Shown here in pieces: positions 54,500 to 63,809 of a DNA stretch of 64,000 nucleotides. The position numbers and the translations under genes were made by a program. The stretch's first letter is position 1, and each line of letters begins with the position of its first letter. The DNA comes from Nitrosomonadales bacterium (GTDB taxonomy: Bacteria; Pseudomonadota; Gammaproteobacteria; Burkholderiales; Gallionellaceae): the NCBI GenBank assembly GCA_016208015.1, contig JACQYW010000012.1:186001-250000 (forward strand), written 5' to 3'. The notes under the pieces were generated by a model, which was not told the DNA's origin, did not search any database, and saw only the letters and a program-made list of their open reading frames with translations.

Positions 54500-55018
54500 C
54501 TAACTCGCTGCTTTCAGCAACACCCGCACCGCGCCGCCGCCACCCGCATTCATCGGCGCTTCGCAGAATGCCAGCACGCCCGGATGCTGTGTCAGCCAGT
54601 GGCGGGTGTTGACTTTCAGTATTCCGTCGCGTCCTTCGCTGCGCCAGCCCTTGCCGTGGATCACGTTGACGCAACGCAGTCCGCGTTGCGTGGCCTGATG
54701 CAAAAAATTCACCAGTAGTTTTCTGGCTTCGTCGTTGCTGAGGCCGTGCAGGTCGAGTTCGTCCTGTATCGGCCATCTGCCGCGCCGCAGGTCGCGCAGG
54801 GTCATGCGGTTGAGTCCGTTGCGCAGGAATTCGGTGACGGCGACATCGCCCGCGCCGTGGTCGGAGAGGGTGTCGGGGATGAGGGGGGAGGGCGCTGCGG
54901 AAGCGGCGAACTTGCGCGGTTTCGGTTTGGGGGGGATGCGGTCCGGCGGCGGGAGCGGCGTCACGCCTTCCAGCACTTGCCGGAACAAGTCTGTGTCCTG
55001 TTCCGGCTTTTCCTTCAC
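54500..55018 (-). CDS. Smr-domain protein
   Basis: A 172-residue protein with a proline-rich N-terminal part and a C-terminal Smr domain (about 85-172: DELDLHGLSNDEAR, VIHGKGWRS). Smr domains are DNA/RNA nucleases or nick-makers; stand-alone members in bacteria are little studied. It ends 26 nt from the nasA stop (convergent), and trxB is upstream on the same strand. The decayed fragment at 44320-44415 matches the middle of this domain. Confidence 0.85.
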   Translation of the reverse strand: MKEKPEQDTDLFRQVLEGVTPLPPPDRIPPKPKPRKFAASAAPSPLIPDTLSDHGAGDVAVTEFLRNGLNRMTLRDLRRGRWPIQDELDLHGLSNDEARKLLVNFLHQATQRGLRCVNVIHGKGWRSEGRDGILKVNTRHWLTQHPGVLAFCEAPMNAGGGGAVRVLLKAAS

Positions 55019-55027
55019 GCGCGGCCT

Positions 55028-57029
<2,002 letters not shown>

Positions 57030-57032
57030 TTG

Positions 57033-57494
57033 CTAACGGTGGATACGCCGAGCTCCGTCAAATCGAGCGACCCAGTATTTCATTTGCATCTGCTCCGTGC
57101 GCACACTCTCTCCCGTTCTGGGCGAATGCACGAACTTTCCGTCGCCGATATAGATCCCGACATGCGAGAACGAAGCGCGCTGCGTGTTGAAGAACACCAG
57201 ATCGCCGGGCTGCAGTTCATGTTTGCCGATCGCCTTGCCGACGCGGCTGATGTCGCGGCTGGTGCGCGGCAGGGAGACGCCAAGGGTCTGGCGGTAGACA
57301 TGGCCGACGAAGCCGCTGCAATCAAAACCGCCGCCGGCCGAGTTGCCGCCGTAGCGGTAGGGCGTGTCCGCCAGGCTCACCGCATACATCACCAGTTCGT
57401 TCATCTGGTCGTCGCTGGCGTCATATTGGCGCACGGGCGACGAGGCGCAGGCGGAGAGCAACAGCAACAGAAGCCAGAGGGATAGTCTTTTCAT
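57033..57494 (-). CDS. NlpC/P60-family lipoprotein (cell-wall peptidase)
   Basis: A 153-residue lipoprotein. The lipobox LLLSAC lies near residue 16, followed by an NlpC/P60 domain with catalytic Cys in FDCSGFV, His in SHVGIYIG and a third polar residue near HSPRTG. Such enzymes cut peptide stems of peptidoglycan. The start at 57494 (MKRLSLWLL) gives the lipobox; a longer in-frame stretch upstream has no domain. It converges on mltB. Confidence 0.88.
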   Translation of the reverse strand: MKRLSLWLLLLLLSACASSPVRQYDASDDQMNELVMYAVSLADTPYRYGGNSAGGGFDCSGFVGHVYRQTLGVSLPRTSRDISRVGKAIGKHELQPGDLVFFNTQRASFSHVGIYIGDGKFVHSPRTGESVRTEQMQMKYWVARFDGARRIHR

Positions 57495-57537
57495 GGGCGC
57501 AATGTAAGTCAGCGCGCCGCCTGCTGTAAAGCGGCGG

Positions 57538-58407
57538 TCAGGGAGCGATACGGTCGAGATAGCGCGCGCGGTAGAGCAGGCGCGGATGCCGGGCGTCGTC
57601 GGTGAAGGCGCCGCGGTCGTGCAGCACGTTGTTGCACAGCAGGCCCATGCCGGGTTCGAGGCGCGCCTGGAACACGAGCGGGGTATCCGCAGCCAGCAGG
57701 CGCTCCAGTGCGGCGACTGCCGCCCGTGTCCCCGCATCCTGTTTCCATTCGATGCTGCGGGTGCGCGCGGTATAGCGCATGTGCAGATTGCCCTGCGCAT
57801 CCAGCGAGAACACCGGGCCGCTCTGTGCGGCACGCACGCCGTCGGTCTCGTCCACCCGTTCCGGGATGGTCATCGCGTCCGGCTGCATCAAGGCCGCGAT
57901 GTGCTGCGGGTCCTCGTCGCGCAGCTGCAGATAAGCCATCTCGTGGTCCATCAGCCGGTTCTCGCCGCCGCTGGCGGCCGAGCGCACGCAATGCAGCACC
58001 ATGGCGCGTATCTGCCGCTCCGGCGGGTTGTAATAGCCGTCGGTGTGCCACTTGATCGGTTTGTCGGTGTAGGGAATGTAGTTCTGGCGCGTGCCGCCGT
58101 CGAACACCCTGATCTCGGAGACGCCGTCCTCGCCTGCCAGCCAGTTGGCATCGAGCTGGTTCAGTCCGAACTGCGCACCCAGCAGGCGCAGGATGTCGGT
58201 GTCTTCCTCGTGCATGGGACTGGCGTAGATGGCCATGTTGCAGTTGCGTACACGCTCGGCCAGCGCAGCGTGTTCGGACGGCTGCAGGGCGCGCGGATCG
58301 CGTACCTCGACGACCAGGTCGCTCACCGAGTTCGGCGCGCAAGCGAGTTTTTGCTCGCGCCAGCGCCGGTAAGCGGCAGTATCGTCGAGGTCGAAAGGGT
58401 TGCTCAT
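57538..58407 (-). CDS. 2-oxoglutarate/Fe(II) oxygenase-like protein (TauD family)
   Basis: A 289-residue protein of the TauD/TfdA fold. The iron ligands HxD..H appear as WHTDGYY (about 120) and NNVLHDR (about 255), and the likely 2-oxoglutarate arginine lies in RLLYRARYLD near the end. These enzymes usually hydroxylate or release sulfite from sulfonates such as taurine. Being the last gene of the operon divergent from dsrAB suggests a sulfur-related substrate, but none can be named. It abuts the 198-residue gene with no gap. Confidence 0.82.
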   Translation of the reverse strand: MSNPFDLDDTAAYRRWREQKLACAPNSVSDLVVEVRDPRALQPSEHAALAERVRNCNMAIYASPMHEEDTDILRLLGAQFGLNQLDANWLAGEDGVSEIRVFDGGTRQNYIPYTDKPIKWHTDGYYNPPERQIRAMVLHCVRSAASGGENRLMDHEMAYLQLRDEDPQHIAALMQPDAMTIPERVDETDGVRAAQSGPVFSLDAQGNLHMRYTARTRSIEWKQDAGTRAAVAALERLLAADTPLVFQARLEPGMGLLCNNVLHDRGAFTDDARHPRLLYRARYLDRIAP

Positions 58408-59004
58408 TCAGTCCCCGCCCGCGGATGCGCGTCGGCGCGGTTTCCTCGGCTCTGCCTCGTTGAGACCGCGCAGGGTCTTCTCCACCATCTGCACCGCTTC
58501 CGGTGCTTCGAAGCTGATCATCTGGTCGATGATCCAGCCGCTGTCCGCATCGGTCATGATCTCGCCGATGCAGAAGGCGAGATAGCGATAGAAACCGTAG
58601 TCCGGGCCTTTCTCGTCGTAGCTGAAATCGGCATATTCGCCGGCACGCTGGTTGAGCAGGTCGATGAAACGCTGTTTGCATTCCCTGATGTCCTGGCCGA
58701 GCAGGCGACTGCGGTTCTCGGCATAGGTCTCGCCGACGCGGTTCGCCAGATTGCCGGTGAAGACGATGCGGTCTTCCGCCGGGACATCGCGGTGGGCGAT
58801 GCGGTCGGCGACCAGGATGAGGAACAGCAGGAATTCGATCAGGAAGTCGAAATACTGCGGTCCGACCTCGATCTCGAACTTCGCCTTGCGCGTGTTTTTC
58901 AGCGCGTTGTCGGCGATGCGCGAGACCACGAACGACAACGCATCGGAGATCTCCTGCGGTGTATGTTCGCGGCCTTCCTTGAACCAGCTGCTCTTGATGC
59001 GCAT
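58408..59004 (-). CDS. Unknown 198-residue protein in the dsr-linked operon
   Basis: No family recognised. It is largely helical, with a hydrophobic stretch (QYFDFLIEFLLFLILVADRI, about 50-70) and a middle part rich in charged residues (ENRSRLLGQDIRECKQRF). The C-terminal tail is basic (EPRKPRRRASAGG). The strong hydrophobic stretch could be one membrane helix or a core helix. It lies 11 nt after the tandem TusA gene and its stop abuts the oxygenase gene. Confidence 0.7.
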   Translation of the reverse strand: MRIKSSWFKEGREHTPQEISDALSFVVSRIADNALKNTRKAKFEIEVGPQYFDFLIEFLLFLILVADRIAHRDVPAEDRIVFTGNLANRVGETYAENRSRLLGQDIRECKQRFIDLLNQRAGEYADFSYDEKGPDYGFYRYLAFCIGEIMTDADSGWIIDQMISFEAPEAVQMVEKTLRGLNEAEPRKPRRRASAGGD

Positions 59005-59015
59005 CAGTGACAGCT

Positions 59016-59489
59016 CTAACCCTTGCGGATGTAGAACTCGTGCACGCCGGCACCGGCCTCGATGGTCTCGACCAGGGTCATGCCCGTGGCCGAAGCCCAG
59101 CCGCCGATGTCGGATTGCACGCCGGGGCAGTCGCTCACCAGGCGCAACACTTCACCGGTTTGCATACCGTTCAGCAGTTTCTTCGCCTCGACGATGGGGC
59201 CGGGGCAGACCGCACCGCGGATGTCCAGCGTGACGTTGGCCTTGACGCCTTTGCCCTGGCCTTTCTGGATGTGATAACCGGTGCCGCCGTCGGGCATCTT
59301 CTCGGTCTTGAGGATCTGGTTGCCGGTCTGCTTCACCCAGGCGAACAGGTCGTCGGGAGTGCCTGGGCAGTCGGATACCAGCAGCAACACCTGTCCGGCA
59401 GCGAGTTCGTCCATCATGCGTTTTGCGCCGATGAGCGGCCTGGGGCATGACAACCCCTTCATATCGAGTACCACGTTGACCATATCCAT
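59016..59489 (-). CDS. Tandem TusA-domain fusion protein
   Basis: A 157-residue protein made of two TusA/SirA-like domains in a row. Domain 1 has LSCPRPLIGAKRMM and VSDCPGTPDD; domain 2 has AVCPGPIVEAKKLL and VSDCPGVQSD. Both carry the CPxP sulfur-binding motif plus a second cysteine. Single-domain TusA is the usual form (as at 17306), so this fusion could carry two sulfurs or hand sulfur between its own sites. It lies 68 nt after the DsrC-like gene. Confidence 0.88.
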   Translation of the reverse strand: MDMVNVVLDMKGLSCPRPLIGAKRMMDELAAGQVLLLVSDCPGTPDDLFAWVKQTGNQILKTEKMPDGGTGYHIQKGQGKGVKANVTLDIRGAVCPGPIVEAKKLLNGMQTGEVLRLVSDCPGVQSDIGGWASATGMTLVETIEAGAGVHEFYIRKG

Positions 59490-59557
59490 ACCTTATCTCC
59501 TTGTGACCTGCGGCCGGGCTGGTGTCGTGACCTGCCCGGCCGAATGGGCTGTGATCC

Positions 59558-59887
59558 TTAGTAGCCGCCTTTGCCCAGCGGTTGCGGCAGGCCGGCGATC
59601 TTGGCGGCCTGTTTGGCGGGGCCGATCGGGAACAGATCGTACAGCGCTTTGCTGTCCGCTTCCGGCCAGAATTCGTTGATGCCTTTCAGCATGTTGCGGA
59701 AATTCGGTGTATGGCCGTTTTCCTTGTATTCTTCGCGCATGTAGTTGATGACTTCCCAGTGTTTAGGGGTCAGGGCTATGCCTTCCGCCGCTGCGATCAC
59801 GTTCACGACTTCTTCGCTGTAATCCGGCTCCAGCAGATAGCCTTCATCATTTGTTTCCAGTTCGTTGCCTGCAACTACGTATCCCAT
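59558..59887 (-). CDS. DsrC-family protein lacking both C-terminal cysteines
   Basis: A 109-residue protein with the full TusE/DsrC/DsvC fold pattern: MGYVVAG.., ALTPKHWEVINYMREEYKENG, TPNFRNMLK, FPIGPAKQAAKIAGLPQP. DsrC has cysteines in its flexible C-terminal arm (ACRIAGLPKPTGC); here the arm reads AAKIAGLPQPLGKGGY, so both are replaced. It cannot act as a persulfide carrier in the usual way. Cysteine-free DsrC relatives are known and have been suggested to be regulatory. Confidence 0.88.
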   Translation of the reverse strand: MGYVVAGNELETNDEGYLLEPDYSEEVVNVIAAAEGIALTPKHWEVINYMREEYKENGHTPNFRNMLKGINEFWPEADSKALYDLFPIGPAKQAAKIAGLPQPLGKGGY

Positions 59888-59928
59888 CGTCGATTCTCCC
59901 TTCGTATGTCAAGTTAATCAAAAAACGG

Positions 59929-60531
59929 TCATTCCAGATCGGAGATGACCTTGTAAGGCATGAAGATGCCGCAACCGAACTGCCTTCCTTCTCCCATGCC
60001 CACGCACTGCAGGCGTACGGAAGCTTCCGGCTTGAGGTCGTGCACCACCAGGCTATAACCGCTGATCGACTGCCTTCCATCGCTCAGCGTGTGGCGTATG
60101 CCGCAGATCGTGTTCGCGCTGATCTCCAGCGCGGCAAAATGAGCGTGTACTGCCTCCATGAATTCCATCTCGTCATCCGCCCCGGCTGCCAGCTGCGCAT
60201 GCAGCGTGGGGTGGGGCTGTATCGTCCGCGTCCTCATCTCCCCGAGAGACAGGACGCCGGGCGAGATATCAAGCTCTGCGCCGCTCAGGCGGGACGCCAG
60301 TTGCAGCAGATCCTGCGGCAGGCGCAACACCAGTTTGGTGCGCTTCGGCAACAGGATGACATCCCTGTTTTTCGCCACTTTCAAGGGCAGCACGCCGACA
60401 GCTTCGTTTTCCGCCAGTTGCGGCACACGCTTCACCAGTTCCGCCCACAAGGCGAAAGGGTAGGTTGCCGGCAGGGTCTCTCCGCGCAGGTCGAACACCA
60501 GATCTATCATCTCCGTCATCGAGGTGTTCAC
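59929..60531 (-). CDS. Cas6/Cmx6-like RNA endonuclease-family protein
   Basis: A 200-residue protein resembling the type I-MYXAN Cas6 (Cmx6) family: DLVFDLRGETLPATYPFALW at the start, LVLRLPQDLLQLASRLSGAELDI, a HPTLHAQL strand, MEFMEAVHAHFAALEI, then GYSLVVHDLKPEASVRLQ and the Gly-rich loop GMGEGRQFGCGIF of RAMP/Cas6 folds. Cas6 proteins cut CRISPR precursor RNA. No repeats or other cas genes are in the window. The start overlaps the stop of a 71-residue gene (ATGA), and a DsrC-like gene follows after 41 nt. Confidence 0.72.
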   Translation of the reverse strand: MNTSMTEMIDLVFDLRGETLPATYPFALWAELVKRVPQLAENEAVGVLPLKVAKNRDVILLPKRTKLVLRLPQDLLQLASRLSGAELDISPGVLSLGEMRTRTIQPHPTLHAQLAAGADDEMEFMEAVHAHFAALEISANTICGIRHTLSDGRQSISGYSLVVHDLKPEASVRLQCVGMGEGRQFGCGIFMPYKVISDLE

Positions 60532-60743
60532 TCATTCCCCTGCGTCTTGGCCCATTGCTGCATGGCGGTCGCCCATTTCGCGGCGGTGGCGGCATCGATG
60601 TCGAAGATGGTGAAGCGTTTGCCTTCACGGATACGAACGCGCATCATACTCATCCCGTCCTGGGCATGATCTATCTGTTGCAACTCGATCTGCTGTCCGC
60701 CCAATGGGACCTGGATTTTGCTAAGTTCGGTGATTTGTGCCAT
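60528..60743 (-). CDS. Small unknown protein, first gene of the dsr-divergent operon
   Basis: A 71-residue protein (MAQITELSKIQVPLGGQQIELQ.., IREGKRFTIFDIDAATAAKWA, WAKTQGNE) with no recognised family. It looks like a small beta-strand domain with a C-terminal helix. Its stop overlaps the start of the Cas6-like gene, so their amounts are probably linked. AGGTAAAC precedes the ATG. It begins 298 nt from dsrA on the other strand. Confidence 0.7.
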   Translation of the reverse strand: MAQITELSKIQVPLGGQQIELQQIDHAQDGMSMMRVRIREGKRFTIFDIDAATAAKWATAMQQWAKTQGNE

Positions 60744-61041
60744 GTTTACCTTCCCTGTTCATCGGACCGAGACGGGACGATAGCGGGCAATGTGCAGATG
60801 GCGCAAGTCTATCGCCAATGTAGCGGTGTTTGAAATACTACCGGGGAAGGGAAAAACACCCCCCTTTAGGGTTACTTTGGATAGTCGCTACGGGTGATGG
60901 TTAGCCTTGTTGCGGCACCGTAACATGCGGGACCATTAAGAAACCGGGTCGGCTGCTGTTGCCAGAACCCGTACGAGAAAAAAACCGGAATTCCAGCCCC
61001 CGCCGGGCAACCTAGCGCAACGCGACTGAAAGGAAGACATT

Positions 61042-62334
61042 ATGGCGAAAAAGCTGCATAACACACCGAATCTGGACGAGCTCGAAAAGGGCAAATGGCC
61101 GAGTTTTGTGACGGGCCTGAAACGTCTGGCCAAAGACAAGGACATCGCAGTCGACCTGCTGGGTCAGCTCGAGGCTTCTTACAAGACCCGCAAGGGTTAC
61201 TGGAAGGGCGGCACGGTCGGCGTGTTCGGTTATGGCGGCGGTGTGATTCCGCGCTTCACCGAACTGAAGAACGCTGATGGCACTGCCCAGTTCAAGGATG
61301 CGGCCGAGTTCCACACGCTGCGCATCATGCCCCCGCCCGGTATGCACTACGATACCGCCACGCTGCGCCAGTTCTGCGACATCTGGGAGAAGCACGGTTC
61401 CGGCCTGATCGCTTTCCACGGCCAGTCCGGCGACATCATGTTCCAGGGTTGCACCACCGAGAACGTGCAAAAAGCCTTCGACGAGTTCAACGAGATGGGT
61501 TTCGACCTCGGCGGCGCAGGCCCCGCAGTGCGTACCTCCATGTCTTGCGTCGGCGCCGCGCGTTGCGAGCAGTCCTGCTACAACGAAGCCCAGGCACACC
61601 GCGCCGTGCTGAACACCTTCCTCGACGACCTGCACCGTCCTTCCCTGCCGTACAAGTTCAAGTTCAAGTTCTCGGGTTGCCCGAACGACTGCATGAACGC
61701 GATCCAGCGTGCCGACATGGCCGTGATCGGCACATGGCGCGACAACATCCGCACCGACGAGGCGCTGGCCAAGAAGTGGTTCGCCAAGCACGGCATGGAT
61801 GAGCTGGTGAACGACGTGGTTGCTCGTTGCCCGACCAAGACCTTCCAGGTCAAGGAGATCGGCAAGATCAAGAAAGGCGAGCACATCTCCAGCGTGGCGG
61901 TGAGCGCGACCCATGCCGTCGAGATCGACAATCAGGATTGCGTACGCTGCATGCACTGCATCAACGTGATGACCGGCGCACTGGCTCCCGGCAAGGACAA
62001 GGGCGCGAGCGTTCTGGTCGGCGGCAAGAGCCACCTGAAGATCGGCGGCCTGATGGGCACCGTGGTGATCCCGTTCATCAAGCTGGATACCGAAGAAGAA
62101 GTCGAGGTGTTGGTCGATTTCGCACAACGCACCATCGACTTCTTTGCCGAGAACGCACTGGAGCACGAGCGTACCGGCGAGATGATCGAGCGTATCGGCC
62201 TGGCCAACTTCCTCGATGCGATGGAGATCGATGTGGATCCGGCGATGATCAGCTCGCCGCGCATGAACCCCTACGTCCGTACCGACGGATGGGACGACGA
62301 AGTCGCCAAGATCAAAGCCAAGAAGCAAGCTTAA
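61042..62334 (+). CDS. dsrA: Reverse dissimilatory sulfite reductase, alpha subunit
   Basis: Cytoplasmic sirohaem enzyme working in the oxidative direction. The 430 residues hold the sirohaem/[4Fe-4S] ligands CVGAARCEQSC and SGCPNDC, and a ferredoxin domain with CVRCMHCINV near 300. GAAAGGAAGAC precedes the ATG. It heads the dsr operon whose next genes are dsrB, dsrE and dsrF. The oxidative type is inferred from dsrEF and the sox/fcc context. Confidence 0.95.
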   Translation: MAKKLHNTPNLDELEKGKWPSFVTGLKRLAKDKDIAVDLLGQLEASYKTRKGYWKGGTVGVFGYGGGVIPRFTELKNADGTAQFKDAAEFHTLRIMPPPGMHYDTATLRQFCDIWEKHGSGLIAFHGQSGDIMFQGCTTENVQKAFDEFNEMGFDLGGAGPAVRTSMSCVGAARCEQSCYNEAQAHRAVLNTFLDDLHRPSLPYKFKFKFSGCPNDCMNAIQRADMAVIGTWRDNIRTDEALAKKWFAKHGMDELVNDVVARCPTKTFQVKEIGKIKKGEHISSVAVSATHAVEIDNQDCVRCMHCINVMTGALAPGKDKGASVLVGGKSHLKIGGLMGTVVIPFIKLDTEEEVEVLVDFAQRTIDFFAENALEHERTGEMIERIGLANFLDAMEIDVDPAMISSPRMNPYVRTDGWDDEVAKIKAKKQA

Positions 62335-62345
62335 GGAGATAGAAG

Positions 62346-63425
62346 ATGAATGCACCCGTACAGATGCGCAAGCCGAAAGAGACTGGCGTACCGGACAACA
62401 AGAAATACCTGCATCCAGTGCTGGCCAAGAACTTCGGCGACTGGAAATACCACGACCGTCCCCGCCCCGGCGTGCTGCACCATGTCTCCCATAGCGGGGA
62501 CGAAGTGTGGTCCGTGCGTGCCGGCACCCAGCGTCAGATGGACGTCTACACCATCCGCACGCTGTGCGATATCGCCGACAAGTTCGCCGACGGCCGCGTT
62601 CGTTTCACCATCCGCTCCAACATCGAATACATGGTGTCGGACGAGAAGAAGGTCGCACCGCTGATCGCCGAACTGGAGAAGCACGGCTTCCCCGTGGGCG
62701 GTACCGGCAACTCCGTGACCATGATCGCGCATACCCAGGGCTGGCTGCACTGCGACATCCCCGGCACCGATGCCTCCGGCGTGGTCAAGGCGCTGATGGA
62801 CGAGCTGATCGAAGAGTTCAAGCATGAAGAGATGCCGAACCGCGTGCACATGTCCACTTCCTGCTGCGAGATCAACTGCGGCGGCCAGGCCGACATCGCC
62901 ATCATCGTGCAGCACACCAAGCCTCCGGTCATCAACCATGACCTGGTCGCCAACGTGTGCGAACGTCCGGCAGTGGTTGCCCGTTGCCCGGTTGCGGCGA
63001 TCCGTCCCGCCATGGTCAACGGCAAGCCTTCGCTGGAGATCGACGAGACCAAATGTATGTGCTGCGGCGCCTGCTACCCTCCCTGCCCGCCGATGCAGAT
63101 CAACGATCCGGAAAATTCCAAGCTGGCGATCTGGGTTGGCGGCAAGAACTCCAACGCGCGCGGCAAGCCTACCTTCATGAAGATGGTCGCTTCCGGTCTG
63201 CCCAACAACGCACCGCGCTGGCCCGAAGTCGGCGCTGCCGTGAAGAACATCATCAGCGTCTACAAGGCGGATGCGCGTCCGTGGGAGCGTATTGCTGACT
63301 GGATCGACCGTATCGGCTGGCCGCGTTTCTTCGAAAAGACCGGGTTGCCGTTCACGAAGTACCTGATCGACGACTGGCGTGGTTCGCGTTACAACCTGAA
63401 CGCTTCGACGCATATCCGTTTCTGA
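62346..63425 (+). CDS. dsrB: Reverse dissimilatory sulfite reductase, beta subunit
   Basis: A 359-residue partner of DsrA. It shows the cysteine set SCCEINCGG, a region AVVARCPVAAIRP and a ferredoxin domain CMCCGACYPPCPP (about 237-250). It starts 11 nt after dsrA (AAGGAGATAGAAG) and is followed by dsrE after 13 nt. Confidence 0.95.
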   Translation: MNAPVQMRKPKETGVPDNKKYLHPVLAKNFGDWKYHDRPRPGVLHHVSHSGDEVWSVRAGTQRQMDVYTIRTLCDIADKFADGRVRFTIRSNIEYMVSDEKKVAPLIAELEKHGFPVGGTGNSVTMIAHTQGWLHCDIPGTDASGVVKALMDELIEEFKHEEMPNRVHMSTSCCEINCGGQADIAIIVQHTKPPVINHDLVANVCERPAVVARCPVAAIRPAMVNGKPSLEIDETKCMCCGACYPPCPPMQINDPENSKLAIWVGGKNSNARGKPTFMKMVASGLPNNAPRWPEVGAAVKNIISVYKADARPWERIADWIDRIGWPRFFEKTGLPFTKYLIDDWRGSRYNLNASTHIRF

Positions 63426-63438
63426 GCGAGGTAGACTG

Positions 63439-63798
63439 ATGAAATACGGAATCGTCGTTAACGAAGGTCCTTACCAGCATCAAGCCAGCGATTCAGCTTA
63501 TCTGTTTGCGAAGGCCGCCATCGAGAAGGGGCACGAAGTATGGCGCGTGTTCTTCTATCACGATGGCGTCCATAACGCGTCCAAGCTGACCGAGCCGCCG
63601 CAGGATGACCGCCACATCGTGAACCGCTGGGCCAAGCTGGCCGAGGAGCACAAGGTCGACTTGGTGGTGTGCGTCGCTGCTGCGCTGCGTCGCGGTATCA
63701 AGGAAGATAACCTGGCTCAGGGCTTCCGCATCTCAGGGCTGGGGCAGTTGGTGGAAGCCGGCATCAAGTGTGACCGTCTGGTCACCTTCGGCGATTAA
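63439..63798 (+). CDS. dsrE: DsrE, sulfur-relay protein
   Basis: A 119-residue subunit of the DsrEFH complex. The active cysteine lies in DLVVCVAAALRRGI at residue 78, the position used in Allochromatium DsrE. It accepts persulfide sulfur, probably from TusA, and passes it on toward DsrC. It starts 13 nt after dsrB and ends 11 nt before dsrF. Confidence 0.94.
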   Translation: MKYGIVVNEGPYQHQASDSAYLFAKAAIEKGHEVWRVFFYHDGVHNASKLTEPPQDDRHIVNRWAKLAEEHKVDLVVCVAAALRRGIKEDNLAQGFRISGLGQLVEAGIKCDRLVTFGD

Positions 63799-63809
63799 GG
63801 AGAGACGAG

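Noticed and set aside
57509..59053. A 514-codon minus-strand frame across the oxygenase and 198-residue genes
   Set aside because: It overlaps two better frames with a conserved iron site and normal composition; the product is Arg/Gly/Ala-rich.
60840..60900. C-run/G-run stretch before dsrA as a regulator half-site pair
   Set aside because: The symmetry is too imperfect to support a specific operator.
57538..61041. CRISPR repeats near the Cas6-like gene
   Set aside because: I looked for regularly spaced direct repeats in and around the operon and through the intergenic regions of the window and found none.
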